The notes under the pieces were generated by a model that saw only the letters and a list, made by a program, of their open reading frames with translations, searched no databases and had not been told where the DNA came from. The translations under genes and the position numbers were made by a program. A stretch of 64,000 nucleotides of DNA, taken from positions 1-64,000 of the forward strand of contig JALHNZ010000003.1 of assembly GCA_022843265.1 (NCBI GenBank), given 5' to 3'. The stretch is from Gemmatimonadaceae bacterium (lineage in GTDB: Bacteria; Gemmatimonadota; Gemmatimonadetes; Gemmatimonadales; Gemmatimonadaceae). This document shows positions 36,813 to 46,510 of the stretch, in pieces; position 1 is the stretch's first letter, and the number at the start of each line of letters is the position of its first letter.

Positions 36813-39512
36813 ATGAACCTCATTCTTGATCGCCTCGCTACCGCCCTTGCCGACCGCTACCGCCTCGACCGCGAGCTCGGCGCCGGCGGCATGGCCACCG
36901 TGTACCTTGCCCGCGATCTCAAGCACGATCGTGATGTCGCGATCAAGGTGCTGCATCCCGATCTTGGTGCAGCGCTCGGCGGTGATCGTTTCCTGACCGA
37001 GATTCGCACCACGGCGCGGTTGCAGCATCCGCACATTCTCCCGCTGCTCGACAGCGGTGACGCCGACGGTTTGCTGTACTACGTGATGCCGCTGGTAACG
37101 GGCGAAACGTTGCGCGCGCGTTTGGAACGCGAGCAACAGTTGCCGATTGCCGATGCGGTGCGCATCGCACGCGAAGTCGCGAGTGCACTCGATTATGCGC
37201 ATCGACAGACCGTGATTCACCGTGACATCAAGCCTGAGAACATTCTGTTGCACGACGGGCAGGCGATCGTGGCTGATTTCGGCATCGCGCTCGCCGTGCA
37301 ACAAGCTGGCGGGCAGCGCATGACGCAAACGGGGCTCAGCCTCGGCACGCCGCAGTACATGAGCCCCGAACAGGCCATGGGCGAACGCACCATCGATGCG
37401 CGCAGTGATGTGTACGCTCTCGGTGCCGTGTTGTACGAAATGCTGGCCGGTGATGCGCCGTTCATGGGCAGCAGTGTGCAGGCCATTGTGGCGAAGGTGT
37501 TGAGCGAACGACCCACGCCTCTGCACATGCTGCGCGATACCGTGCCTGAGCACATCGAAGCGGCGGTGCTCACGGCGCTCGCCAAGTTGCCGGCCGATCG
37601 TTTCGCGAGTGCCGCGGAGTTTGCGAGCGCGCTCGGCGCATCGCCAACGGTGAGCACCGTGTCAGGTGCACGACGTGCTGCGGCGTCGTCGCGTGCAGAT
37701 CGCCTCATGCGCATTGTGCCGTGGGCACTGGCGCTGGCGCTCGCGGCGGTGCTCGCGGTGGTGCTGGTGCGGCCACCGCGCACCAGCGCGGAAAGCGCGC
37801 TGCCGAGCCGTCAGCAGGTCACGCTCTGGCAGTACCAGATGCCCTCGCCACTCGATGCCGGCGCGACGCGCCTCGGCAACGAAGCAGCCATCGCGCCCGA
37901 CGGCTCGGCCATCGTGTTCACCGACTCGACGCCGGAGGGCCGTATCCTGATGCGCAAGACGCGCGACGCCACCGAGGCGTCGCCGATTCCGGGAACGGAC
38001 GGGGGCATTGCGCCCTTCTACTCGCCCGATGGCAAGTGGATTGCGTTCCTGACGCTCAACGGACAGCTCCGGAAAGTCCCGGCGACCGGTGGTGGAGCGG
38101 TCACTCTGGTGGAATCGAACACGGCCAGCGCATTTGGCGGGAGCGCCTGGCTGGCCGACGGCAGCATTGTCTACAACATGGGTCGCGACCTCAAGCGCGT
38201 GTCGGCCGATGGCGCGGCGATGCCCGCGCTGAACATCACCGCGGCAGGCACGAGTGCGGGCGGCCAGAACGACGTGGTCTCCATTGGCGCCCTCCCCGAG
38301 TCGCGCGGATTCCTGTTCACCGTCTGCCGGAGCGCGTGCTCCGTGGGTTCGGACACGTGGGTGTACGATGCGGCGGCCGACAGTGCCCGCCTGGTGTTGC
38401 CGCAGGCGCTGGGCGCATGGTACTCCCCAACGGGACACGTGCTGTATACGAGCCGGGAGAATGGTCTCTATGCCGCGCCCTTCGACCTCGCGTCGCTCAC
38501 GATTACCGGCGGCGCCTTCAGTGTTATCGAGGGCGTGCTTCCGACCAAGTTCACGTTCTCGCCGACCGGCGCAGCGCTCTACACGATCGATCGGACCGGC
38601 GCCTCCGCGTCGGGGCTGGTATGGGTCTCGCGGGACGGGCGAACGGAGCCGGTCGATTCCGGATGGCGGGCGCGCTTCGATTATCCGGCCATCGCTCCCG
38701 ATGGACGCGCGCTCGCGGTGAGCGTGCGCGACAAGACGACGGATCTGTGGATGTGGCGACCCAACGGCACCCGCACGAAGGTGCAGAGCGCCGCGTCCAC
38801 CAACTGGCGTCCGTCGTGGAGCGGCGACGGGCAATCGCTGGCCTTCGTCACGCTCCGCGATGTGAGCGGCAGCGACTCGCTCGCCGTGATCCCCGTCATC
38901 TCCCGCACCGATGGAACCGGCGCCGCAACGCCGTTGGTGGGCGGCCGAGTCAACTACTTCGAAGTGGAGCTGTCACGTGACGGAGAGTGGATGGTGCTGC
39001 GTGCCGATGAGGCGGGCAGCGCCTCGGCGCGCCTATCGCGGCTGTATGCGCGCCGGCTTTCGGGGGACACGACATTGCGTCCGTTGCCCACCGGTGACGT
39101 GTCGGCGTTGCAGCCCGCGCTCTCTCCCGATGGCCGGTGGTTGGCCTACGGCTCCGGAGCGGTGGTCGGCAGTCGTGAAATCATCGTGCAGTCGTTTCCG
39201 GATGCGCAGCAGCGCGTGGTGGTGTCGCGCGCCGGGGGCTCTGAGCCGCGTTGGTCTGGCGACGGCCGCGAACTCTTCTACCGGCTCGGGGGGCAGATGA
39301 TGGCGGTCTCCGTGCCCCCTGGGCCCGTCTTTTCTCCGGGTCCGCCGCGCGCCCTCTTCTCGGTCGTGGGGTACGTCGCCGCGCGCAACCGGCCGCAGTA
39401 CGACGTGACGCCGGATGGGCAGCGCTTTCTGATGATTCGCGAGAACTCAGCCACGCAGGTGGTCTACGTGGAGAACTGGTTTTCCGAGCTGCTGGCGAAG
39501 GCGAGGCAGTGA
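36813..39512 (+). CDS. Ser/Thr protein kinase with C-terminal beta-propeller (kinase F)
   Basis: A 899-residue kinase closely related to B, C and D but on the plus strand: GAGGMATVY, Lys45, HRDIKPEN (136-143), DFG (155-157), LSLGTPQYMSPEQAMG. A membrane segment lies near 303-323 (IVPWALALALAAVLAVVLV), followed by a propeller with SPDGKWIAFL and SPDGRWLAYG blades. I start at the ATG at 36813, which gives MNLILDRL in line with the paralogues; 36774 is an alternative in-frame ATG. The 211 bases between it and kinase E hold both promoters and a short GCGGAAGTC direct repeat near 36714-36731. Confidence 0.92.
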   Translation: MNLILDRLATALADRYRLDRELGAGGMATVYLARDLKHDRDVAIKVLHPDLGAALGGDRFLTEIRTTARLQHPHILPLLDSGDADGLLYYVMPLVTGETLRARLEREQQLPIADAVRIAREVASALDYAHRQTVIHRDIKPENILLHDGQAIVADFGIALAVQQAGGQRMTQTGLSLGTPQYMSPEQAMGERTIDARSDVYALGAVLYEMLAGDAPFMGSSVQAIVAKVLSERPTPLHMLRDTVPEHIEAAVLTALAKLPADRFASAAEFASALGASPTVSTVSGARRAAASSRADRLMRIVPWALALALAAVLAVVLVRPPRTSAESALPSRQQVTLWQYQMPSPLDAGATRLGNEAAIAPDGSAIVFTDSTPEGRILMRKTRDATEASPIPGTDGGIAPFYSPDGKWIAFLTLNGQLRKVPATGGGAVTLVESNTASAFGGSAWLADGSIVYNMGRDLKRVSADGAAMPALNITAAGTSAGGQNDVVSIGALPESRGFLFTVCRSACSVGSDTWVYDAAADSARLVLPQALGAWYSPTGHVLYTSRENGLYAAPFDLASLTITGGAFSVIEGVLPTKFTFSPTGAALYTIDRTGASASGLVWVSRDGRTEPVDSGWRARFDYPAIAPDGRALAVSVRDKTTDLWMWRPNGTRTKVQSAASTNWRPSWSGDGQSLAFVTLRDVSGSDSLAVIPVISRTDGTGAATPLVGGRVNYFEVELSRDGEWMVLRADEAGSASARLSRLYARRLSGDTTLRPLPTGDVSALQPALSPDGRWLAYGSGAVVGSREIIVQSFPDAQQRVVVSRAGGSEPRWSGDGRELFYRLGGQMMAVSVPPGPVFSPGPPRALFSVVGYVAARNRPQYDVTPDGQRFLMIRENSATQVVYVENWFSELLAKARQ

Positions 39513-39594
39513 TGCGGGGGGCCGAGGATAGATCCGTGTTCGAGCCTGTCCAGGGTCACTCCGTGCGGGGGGGAGGGAACAGTCGTTCGCGTCG

Positions 39595-40065
39595 TCAGCC
39601 TTCGGTAAGGCGCAGTTTCATTCCCACGTGTGTCGCCTCAAAGCCAAGTCGCTCGTAAAAGCGTTTGGCATCGGCGCGCGTGGCGTCGGTGGTCAGCTGC
39701 ACGATCGCACAGCTCGCGTCTTTCGCGCGTAGGATTGCGTCGTGTACAAGCGCTTCTCCAATGCGTGCGCCCCGATGCGTGGCAGCGACTCGCACGCCTT
39801 CGATCTGTGCACGCGACGCGCCCAGGCGACTGATCCCAGGAATTATCGTCAACTGCAGACATCCGACGACTTCGGTATTGATGATGGCCACCAGCAGGTC
39901 ATTGCCTGTCTGCGCTTCCATGGCGGCGAACGCTGTACGGTACGCAGCTGGAAGTGGATCAGCGTACTGTTCGCGCGTTGCACCGAGTGGATCATCGGCG
40001 AGCAGACGGACAATAGCCGAAAGATCGGACTCGGTTGCGCGACGGATGTGCACCGCATTCGACAT
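39595..40065 (-). CDS. GNAT-family N-acetyltransferase
   Basis: A 156-residue GNAT acetyltransferase that would move an acetyl group from acetyl-CoA to an amine. The acetyl-CoA pyrophosphate loop is in VAATHRGARIGEALV (R/Q-x-x-G-x-G/A pattern), preceded by the beta-4 strand IEGVRV. The C-terminal RFYERLGFEATHVGMKL is typical of the fold. The codon before the ATG at 40065 is GTG, so a start at 40068 is possible. It lies 19 bases after kinase G on the same strand and may be its operon partner. Acceptor unknown. Confidence 0.9.
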   Translation of the reverse strand: MSNAVHIRRATESDLSAIVRLLADDPLGATREQYADPLPAAYRTAFAAMEAQTGNDLLVAIINTEVVGCLQLTIIPGISRLGASRAQIEGVRVAATHRGARIGEALVHDAILRAKDASCAIVQLTTDATRADAKRFYERLGFEATHVGMKLRLTEG

Positions 40066-40084
40066 CACTTCAACTCCGTGTGCA

Positions 40085-42979
40085 TCAACGTCGATTTACC
40101 GGACCAAGCTGTTTATCGAGCCATTTGGTAGACTCCGCCACCCACATCGGTCGCGGCAGAAAGTGCCCGCCTTCAAACATCACCTGCACCTTCGAACCGG
40201 GCGGCGAACCAAGCAGTTCATAAAACGGACGCTGCGATGATTCATATGGAAACACACTGTCGTAACGACCGCTGAGCATGAGCACTGGAATGCGAATGCG
40301 AGGCAGAAAGTTGACGGGATCCTCCTCGGGGCGCATCGAGGCAGCATTAAAACCCGGCACGTTGAGGATCGCCGTGCGAATACGCGGTTCGATCGCAAGC
40401 ACGGTGCCGCCGATGCGCGCGCCCCAGCTTGTGCCGACATATGCCAATCGGGTGGTGTCCACGTCGTCGCGCGTAAACGCATAGTCAATCGAGCGTCGCA
40501 TCTCCGTTGTCCATCGCACCATCTGATCGCGATGTTCGATCGTTGGTGTCGGCACATCGAACTGCAACTTCGTGCCGCGCCCGTAGCTGTGTTCGTAAAT
40601 TGGATACACCACGGCACGTCCACTACGTACCAGAAAGTCAGCGTAGCTCATGGACATGGTGCGGGTGTCGCGCATCGAGAACACATCAGATGCCGGCCAG
40701 ATAATGATGGTCTGATACGGCGGCGTCGCCCGCTTTGGCAAGAAGAGAACGGCGGACATGCGCATGGCACTTCCCGGCACGTCAAAGGACACATCTTCGC
40801 GCACCCAATCGACGTGCGTCGTGTCTCGCGCCGTCACCGCCGCCTTCAGCGGCAGCGGATCGTAGTCGTACAGCGCCCTATAGCCGAGAAAGGTGGCGTC
40901 ATCGACTGGCTTGATGCGTGAGACATCGCGCGCGGATCGTGGAATGGCTGCGAGCGCGCGGAGCAGGTCCGGCGCGTCTGCGACACGACGCACAAGTCGG
41001 ATGCCGTTGATCGCCGAGCGGTCGAACTCCCGCGCGGAGTAGGCCTCAGAGAACAGGTACGCGGGATCGGACCATCCACCGCCGAGAATGTATCGACTGC
41101 CGGGTTCACGTGCGTTCACCGCCCATTCGCGCACGTTGCCGGCCATGTCAAAAATTCCTCGAGGACTCACGCCACCGGCGTTCCCGCCGCGTACCGGGCT
41201 GTCGGCGTTGTAGCGACCGTTGGGTACGACCCAGCGCGCAGCCTCCGGAATGGCCGCTGCATTCCACTCGAGTACCGTGGGCAGGTCCTTCCCTACAAAC
41301 CGCGCGTATGCGCGCGCTTCGTACCAACTCACGCCACCAACTGGAAAATCTTCGGTGCCCGGCGAAGGAGTCGAGCCCTCCCAAGCGGCTGGACCGGGCT
41401 GACCTGTCTTGTCGGTGAGTCGCGCGATGGCGTCGCGCCACGCAATCTGCTGTCCCTCGTGCACGATCGTGGAATCCCACCAGCGTGGGTCAGTATAACC
41501 GCCGGCATCCACGAACGTTTTGTATTCGCGGTTGGTCACCTCAAGCTTGTCCATCAGAAAATCAGAGAGATCAAGCGATTCCGCAGATGGTATGCTGTAC
41601 AGCGTGCTCATCAGCGCGGCGCCGCGCAGCAGTACCATACCGGAATCCGGATCGCTGACTTTTTGCAATGCCACGGGACTCGGAATTGGAGCGTAACTTC
41701 CGCCGAGTCGCGCGCCCATCACGGTGAGCGGGCGATGTCCAGCCAGTTCGTAACGATAGAACCACGCGTTGCGCGGAATACGCACGGGCTCTGTTGGTGT
41801 CACGCCTACCCTGAACCACTGTGTCGTGTCATTCACCGCGGCGCGTGTAACCGTTGCGCCCGCTGGTTCACTCAGGAACGTTTGCGTCAGTGCGATGTTA
41901 TTCCACACGAGCGCCAGTGCGGTATCGCCGGGAGAGCGCAACTCGGCGCGCTCGGCGAGGGCATACGCCGAATCAAGTTTGTCCTCGTCCACAAGTCGCG
42001 CAATTTCTGGCAGCGCGGTGTCGCGCACCCACCGGTCTCGCCGATCGCGCACGAATACAAGTCCAATAATTGCAACGGCGGTCAGCGCCGCGACCATTGC
42101 GAAGGCCATCCATCGCGCGCGCCCACGCTGCACCACCGGCTGCGGTTGCTGCAGGGCGCGCAGCGATGCCAGCAGTTGTTCGGAGTTTGTTGGTCGCGCC
42201 GCCGGATCTCGTGCAAGACAGTGAGCGACGAGCTGAGCGAGTGCCGGTGACACGTTCGCCGGAAGCGCCGGCGCGTCCTTCGTCATCTTGGCAGCAATGA
42301 CCTGCTGAAATGTGCCCGAAAACGGCGCGCGTCCCGCGAGCATCTCATACAGCATGGCGCCCACGGCGTAGATGTCAGCGCGATGATCAACATCGTTTTC
42401 CCCCACTGCCTGCTCTGGCGCCATGTACGCGGGCGTGCCGAGCGACATGCCTTCACTCGTGAGCGTTGCTGTGTCTCGCGCCGATCCAAGTGCCTTCGCA
42501 ATGCCGAAATCCACGAGGATTGCGTGTCCTTCCGAAAGCAGAACGTTGTCAGGCTTGATGTCGCGATGTACAACATCGTTCGCGTGGGCATGCACGAGCG
42601 CCTCCACCACGTCACAGGCGATGCGCAGTGCGTTCGTTTCGGTGAGCGCACCGCTCGCGCTCAGGTGTTCACGCAGCGACTGGCCGGTGGCTACGGGCAT
42701 CACGTAGTACAACAGCTGCGCATCGGCCGCGCTGCCAGAATCGAGCAGGGCGAGAATATGCGGATGATTCAGTCGCGCGGTCACCGCGATCTCCCGCAGG
42801 AATCGTTCGCCGGTCAGTGACTGCGCCAGCTCAGGCTTTAATACCTTGATCGCGACGGCGCGATCGTGTCGGAGATCGGTGGCGAGGTAGACGGTCGCCA
42901 TGCCGCCGTGGCCGAGTTCGCGCTCGACGTGATAGCGGTCAGCCAGGGCGGTGCGCAGCAGGGCAAGAGCGGCGGTCAT
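40085..42979 (-). CDS. Ser/Thr kinase, FGE-like domain and alpha/beta-hydrolase fusion (kinase G)
   Basis: A 964-residue three-domain protein. The kinase domain has GHGGMATVY, Lys45, HRDIKPDN (138-145) and DFG (157-159). A membrane segment lies at about 290-310. A formylglycine-generating-enzyme-like (SUMF1/PvdO, C-type-lectin-fold) domain covers about 435-670: MDKLEVTNREYKTFV, FPVGGVSWYEARAYARF, FDMAGNVREWA, GIRLVRR. The cysteines needed for formylglycine oxidation are not visible, so this domain is probably non-oxidising. A dienelactone hydrolase-like domain covers about 715-960: nucleophile Ser851 in GTSWG, Asp907 in GRYDS, His939 in EGGHF. I start at the ATG at 42979, matching kinase paralogues. 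Confidence 0.9.
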   Translation of the reverse strand: MTAALALLRTALADRYHVERELGHGGMATVYLATDLRHDRAVAIKVLKPELAQSLTGERFLREIAVTARLNHPHILALLDSGSAADAQLLYYVMPVATGQSLREHLSASGALTETNALRIACDVVEALVHAHANDVVHRDIKPDNVLLSEGHAILVDFGIAKALGSARDTATLTSEGMSLGTPAYMAPEQAVGENDVDHRADIYAVGAMLYEMLAGRAPFSGTFQQVIAAKMTKDAPALPANVSPALAQLVAHCLARDPAARPTNSEQLLASLRALQQPQPVVQRGRARWMAFAMVAALTAVAIIGLVFVRDRRDRWVRDTALPEIARLVDEDKLDSAYALAERAELRSPGDTALALVWNNIALTQTFLSEPAGATVTRAAVNDTTQWFRVGVTPTEPVRIPRNAWFYRYELAGHRPLTVMGARLGGSYAPIPSPVALQKVSDPDSGMVLLRGAALMSTLYSIPSAESLDLSDFLMDKLEVTNREYKTFVDAGGYTDPRWWDSTIVHEGQQIAWRDAIARLTDKTGQPGPAAWEGSTPSPGTEDFPVGGVSWYEARAYARFVGKDLPTVLEWNAAAIPEAARWVVPNGRYNADSPVRGGNAGGVSPRGIFDMAGNVREWAVNAREPGSRYILGGGWSDPAYLFSEAYSAREFDRSAINGIRLVRRVADAPDLLRALAAIPRSARDVSRIKPVDDATFLGYRALYDYDPLPLKAAVTARDTTHVDWVREDVSFDVPGSAMRMSAVLFLPKRATPPYQTIIIWPASDVFSMRDTRTMSMSYADFLVRSGRAVVYPIYEHSYGRGTKLQFDVPTPTIEHRDQMVRWTTEMRRSIDYAFTRDDVDTTRLAYVGTSWGARIGGTVLAIEPRIRTAILNVPGFNAASMRPEEDPVNFLPRIRIPVLMLSGRYDSVFPYESSQRPFYELLGSPPGSKVQVMFEGGHFLPRPMWVAESTKWLDKQLGPVNRR

Positions 42980-43015
42980 GGGGCAGAAGTTCGCACCAGG
43001 AGTACCGATACGCGA

Positions 43016-43050
43016 GCGAGCGGGGGTGCCTGGTCGACACACCCGCTCGC
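43016..43050. terminator. GC-rich hairpin after the fasciclin gene
   Basis: Thirteen-base arms (43016-43028 and 43038-43050) with one mismatch around a 9-base loop, 23 bases past the stop of the fasciclin gene and upstream of kinase G. No T-run follows. Likely transcript 3'-end or separator between the two genes. Confidence 0.4.
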
Positions 43051-43073
43051 GATCTGGGGCAATCGCCGGAACC

Positions 43074-43649
43074 CTACTTGGGCAGCACGACCGCGTCGAT
43101 CACGTGCACCATGCCGTTCGATCCTCTAACCGAGGCGATGATTTTCGCGTCACCGAAGAACACACCGTCGGCGGTCTTGCGAATGGTCTCATTGGTGCCG
43201 TCCACCATGCCGAGCACGGTGCCGTCTTCGAAATCGTCGACAGTGCGAGTCGAGGTCGTCACGTGGTGATGCAGGATGGTCTTGAGCTTCGCGCGGTTCT
43301 CCGGCTTGAGTAGATCGTCGACCGTGCCCGGCGGAAGCTTGTCGAACGCCGCGTTGGTGGGTGCGAATACGGTGAAGGGTCCGGGATTGGCCAGTGGATC
43401 CACAAGATTCGCCGCCTTCAGCGCAGCCACGAGCGTGGTGTGATCGGCCGAACCGACGGCAATGCGAACAACATTAGGCACCGACGATTCATCCGCGACG
43501 GCCGCCTGACCGGCCGAGGCGGCCTCGCCTGTTTCACCAGCGGCGTTCGCATTCGCTGAAAGATTCGCGGCGCTGTCGGCGTCACCGCCGCAAGCCGCCA
43601 GAAGAGCCAACGTAGAACAGGACAGGAGCAAGCGCGCAGATCGCAGCAT
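43074..43649 (-). CDS. Fasciclin-domain lipoprotein
   Basis: A 191-residue protein. The signal ends in a lipobox (LLAAC, Cys20), followed by an Ala/Gly/Ser linker and one fasciclin (FAS1) domain (about 65-190): HTTLVAALKAANL, FTVFAPTNAAFDKLP, ILHHHV, VHVIDAVVLPK. FAS1 domains mediate adhesion; single-domain bacterial forms are surface or periplasmic. The ATG at 43649 gives a proper lipoprotein signal; the open frame continues upstream without sense. The 276-base gap upstream (43650-43925) contains ATTGGTCAG twice (43716-43724 and 43831-43839) but no clear promoter. Confidence 0.92.
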   Translation of the reverse strand: MLRSARLLLSCSTLALLAACGGDADSAANLSANANAAGETGEAASAGQAAVADESSVPNVVRIAVGSADHTTLVAALKAANLVDPLANPGPFTVFAPTNAAFDKLPPGTVDDLLKPENRAKLKTILHHHVTTSTRTVDDFEDGTVLGMVDGTNETIRKTADGVFFGDAKIIASVRGSNGMVHVIDAVVLPK

Positions 43650-43925
43650 CGACGGAGCCTCGTAAGGGGGAGACGAAGGGAGTGATTCCGTGAAGATGCA
43701 GATTACATACCGATTATTGGTCAGGAGAAGCCGGACGGCGGCGCTCCGTTTACCCGACCGACGGCCGCGGCTCAAGCCAGCTGTCCCCCGCCGCGCTTCC
43801 CAAGCCAATGCAGGCGGGCAGATACTATTGATTGGTCAGAGTGGGCGTGCAGCACTTTTCTCGCTGCGATGCCGACAATTCCGTATCGTGTGCCAGGCTT
43901 CATTCCACGGGGACCAGGCGCATAC

Positions 43926-44564
43926 TCAACCGTCACCCTTCAGTGCGGCGAGCATTTCCGCGGAGAGCAGATGTTGATCGCGGGCATGCAGTTCGTGCGC
44001 CGCGTTGGTGAGGTCCCGCGCTTCCTTGTTCTGACCCAGCTTCCACTTACCCACGATTGCATCAATGCTGATTTCGATACCGACAATGGCGGCGAGCATC
44101 TGATCGATGAACTCCTTTGACGAGTCGCCCATGCGCCACGGTCGCGCTTCGCCCACCCGCGTCTCGTGCGTTTTTGTCTGACGGCCGACGACCATGCGCA
44201 CAAACTTTTCGTCGTCGCGAACACGGATCGTCCCATGCACATGCACGGCTTGATAGTTCCACGTGGGAACCTGTTGGTGAAAATCGTGCTTGCTCGGGTA
44301 CCAGTTGGGCGAGATGTACGAGTCGGCTGCGCGAAAGACGACCATCGCCTGATCACCGTCGTTCGATTCCTGCCACACACTGTTCGCGCGCGCCACGTGC
44401 GCGAGCAGCACGTGTTTCCCATTCTGCTCGTGTAGCTCAAACGGAATGTGATTCGCGTCAAGTCCGCTCGGACCATTCACTACCAGAACGCCAAGCGGGA
44501 ACTCACGAATCACTCGATGCAATTCGTCGAGACGATGCTCTGCAAAGTGTTTGGGTACGTACAT
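43926..44564 (-). CDS. paiB: PaiB-family FMN-binding protein
   Basis: A 212-residue protein matching PaiB along its full length: MYVPKHFAEHRLDELHRVI, HIPFEL, LLAHVARANSVW, SYISPNWYPSK, VPTWNYQAVHVHG. Bacillus subtilis PaiB was described as a negative regulator of sporulation and protease genes; the fold is a split-barrel flavin-binding domain, so an FMN-dependent enzyme role is also possible. A GAGGAG site precedes the ATG, and a small palindrome (CACAG-CA-CTGTG) lies just upstream. It ends a minus-strand run that begins with the propeller lipoprotein. Confidence 0.9.
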   Translation of the reverse strand: MYVPKHFAEHRLDELHRVIREFPLGVLVVNGPSGLDANHIPFELHEQNGKHVLLAHVARANSVWQESNDGDQAMVVFRAADSYISPNWYPSKHDFHQQVPTWNYQAVHVHGTIRVRDDEKFVRMVVGRQTKTHETRVGEARPWRMGDSSKEFIDQMLAAIVGIEISIDAIVGKWKLGQNKEARDLTNAAHELHARDQHLLSAEMLAALKGDG

Positions 44565-44643
44565 GTCTCCTCACAGCACTGTGTGCTTAGTTGGTTTGCA
44601 GTGCCAGTCTCGCTAAGAGCGCCCGGAATCGCGGCTGGACGTG

Positions 44644-45147
44644 CTATTTCTGCTTACTCTGGCGGTCCCATGGGGACGTCACTCGACCGAGCAACACGTC
44701 TTCAACGTTCGCCACGCGTGCGGCGATCGTCTCCGCACGCTTTGCCGAAGCCACCATATGTGCAAGTCCGCGCTGTTTACCCGGGCTCAGCGCTTCCCAG
44801 GCTTTGCGCACGCGCGCCTTTTTCGCGAGCACTGCCGCGAGTTCATCAGGAATGTCTACATCATCCTGCTGAAGAAAACGAAACCATACTTCCACAGTGC
44901 TTCCGATCTTCAGCCCGGCCGCTTTGAGTGGGGCTTTCGGCAACATCAGATACCACCGGCCCTTCGATGGCTGCCACGCGCCCTTTACCGGCACGCCCGA
45001 CACATCGGCCTCAATGCGCAAGCGTGCGTGTTGGTCAAGCGGCAGTTCACAGCGCAGCGCAGGGTCAAGATACACAACCGTATAGAAGTACGTGCCGACA
45101 GCGTGCCGGGCGACGCGGGTTTCAAAGTGATGTGTGAAATACGTCAA
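44644..45147 (-). CDS. DUF1905 and YdeI/OmpD-associated domain protein
   Basis: A 167-residue protein with an N-terminal DUF1905 beta-barrel (about 5-85: YFYTVVYLDPALRCELP, GRWYLMLPKAPLKAAGL, VWFRF) and a C-terminal helical YdeI/OmpD-associated region (about 95-160: IPDELAAVLAKKARVRKAWEALSPGKQRG). Function unknown; some relatives are called bacteriocin-protection proteins on thin evidence. The only start that fits is a TTG at 45147, which overlaps the stop of the propeller lipoprotein (TTGA). Translation is then coupled to that gene. Confidence 0.82.
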   Translation of the reverse strand: MTYFTHHFETRVARHAVGTYFYTVVYLDPALRCELPLDQHARLRIEADVSGVPVKGAWQPSKGRWYLMLPKAPLKAAGLKIGSTVEVWFRFLQQDDVDIPDELAAVLAKKARVRKAWEALSPGKQRGLAHMVASAKRAETIAARVANVEDVLLGRVTSPWDRQSKQK

Positions 45148-46430
45148 GGCGACCGCCGGGTTTCAGCCTCCGCGGGGAGCTCACGCACCCGCCACGCCCG
45201 CACATGCGGCACATCATCGTCGTCCCGCCACACGCCGAGCACACGCTCCAGGCTCACCACGTGCGGTGTCACGCGCTCCGGCAATTGCACGCGCGCAACG
45301 GCGCGCCCCTCTGCGTCAAACACGAGATACCGCTGCGCGTCCGTTGGCCACACGCTGGGTGCCTCCGCCCAGAGTGTACCGTCGGTGCCCGTCAACAGCC
45401 GGTCGTGAAACGGAAACACCGTGGCGAATCGCCACGCCGCAAGCATTCGTTCGAAATCAGCCTTCGCGGATGCCGGAAACGGCCGACGGTTCATGTCGGC
45501 CGCGACGATCGCACGTACGCGATCGCCGGCATCTGCTGGCACGCGCTCCGCCGCTTGTTCGACGCGCACTATTCGTGAAAGCGAATCTCGGCGATACTCA
45601 CGGAGCTCAAACCGCTGTTCATTGGTGCCGAGAACCACGCGCGAGCCGTTTGTACTGACGTTCGTGGTCGGGCCAAACCGGATGACATCGGTGTCAGGCC
45701 AGCTCTCGCCGTTCTCGGTGGTCACCAGGTCAAAGACTTCGGCGTCAGGGACCAGCGCAATCGTGTCCACACGGGGCGACGCCTCGCTCGCACTATCACG
45801 CGCCATGTGTACGGCGACGATCGCAAACGTGTCGCGCCGCGTGGCACCGTCGAACACGGTGGGTTCGACGCGCGGCGGTCTCACACTCGCCAGCAGCCGC
45901 GCATCGTCGAGCAACGCGATTGCCCCAACTCTGCCGCCACTCTCAAAGCGCGGGTACGCGAGCTGCTCCACGTAGACGCCGTTGCGATCAAAGATCGAAA
46001 TCCGACGCTGGTTGCCGTCGAACACGGCAAATCGATCGTCTGCCAGCAGCTGAATGCGGCTGACATAGTCGACTTCACCCGGACCGCGTCCGTTCGGCAT
46101 CAACACCCGAACGAACGCACCCTGTGCCGAATACTCCCGCACCTCTCGATGGCGCACATCGTAGAGCAGGACGCGACCGTCTGGTAGCTGCGCGACCACT
46201 AAAATGTCGGTGAACGCATTCGCTGTGTCGGCGCCGTCGATGCTGAACTCAGGCACCGTGTCGAGCGTCAGCGTCGGGAGCGCCGCGAGATGCGCTGCGG
46301 ATTGCTCAACGATAGACACGCCGGCGCTGTCACGTATCGCGACGCCGCGGATGACATCCGTGGCATCCGTGCTGCACGAAGCCAATCCAATCAGGCATAC
46401 CGCGGATACCGCCAGCGCGAATCTCTTCAT
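45144..46430 (-). CDS. Six-bladed beta-propeller lipoprotein
   Basis: A 428-residue protein. The signal has a lipobox (LASC, Cys near 19). The rest is a 6-bladed, NHL-like propeller as is common in this phylum: LPDGRVLLYDVRHREVREYSAQGAFVRVL and FDGNQRRISIFDRNGVYVEQL. It contains RDSAGVSIVE near the N-terminus, an often seen opening of such Gemmatimonadota lipoproteins. No catalytic residues are visible; a binding or scaffold role at the envelope is likely. I start at the ATG at 46430, which leaves a compact lipoprotein signal; an ATG 42 bases upstream would lengthen it. Confidence 0.82.
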   Translation of the reverse strand: MKRFALAVSAVCLIGLASCSTDATDVIRGVAIRDSAGVSIVEQSAAHLAALPTLTLDTVPEFSIDGADTANAFTDILVVAQLPDGRVLLYDVRHREVREYSAQGAFVRVLMPNGRGPGEVDYVSRIQLLADDRFAVFDGNQRRISIFDRNGVYVEQLAYPRFESGGRVGAIALLDDARLLASVRPPRVEPTVFDGATRRDTFAIVAVHMARDSASEASPRVDTIALVPDAEVFDLVTTENGESWPDTDVIRFGPTTNVSTNGSRVVLGTNEQRFELREYRRDSLSRIVRVEQAAERVPADAGDRVRAIVAADMNRRPFPASAKADFERMLAAWRFATVFPFHDRLLTGTDGTLWAEAPSVWPTDAQRYLVFDAEGRAVARVQLPERVTPHVVSLERVLGVWRDDDDVPHVRAWRVRELPAEAETRRSP

Positions 46431-46510
46431 TGTTTTCCGAAAGGGGCGAGTCAACAGCAACAGATCGTTCAAAAAGCTGCATGCGATTGCAGTTCCCCGT
46501 CAAATCCGTT

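Noticed and set aside
43716-43839. ATTGGTCAG present twice upstream of the fasciclin gene
   Set aside because: A 9-base direct repeat 115 bases apart, without a promoter in a fixed position, is too weak to call a regulatory site.
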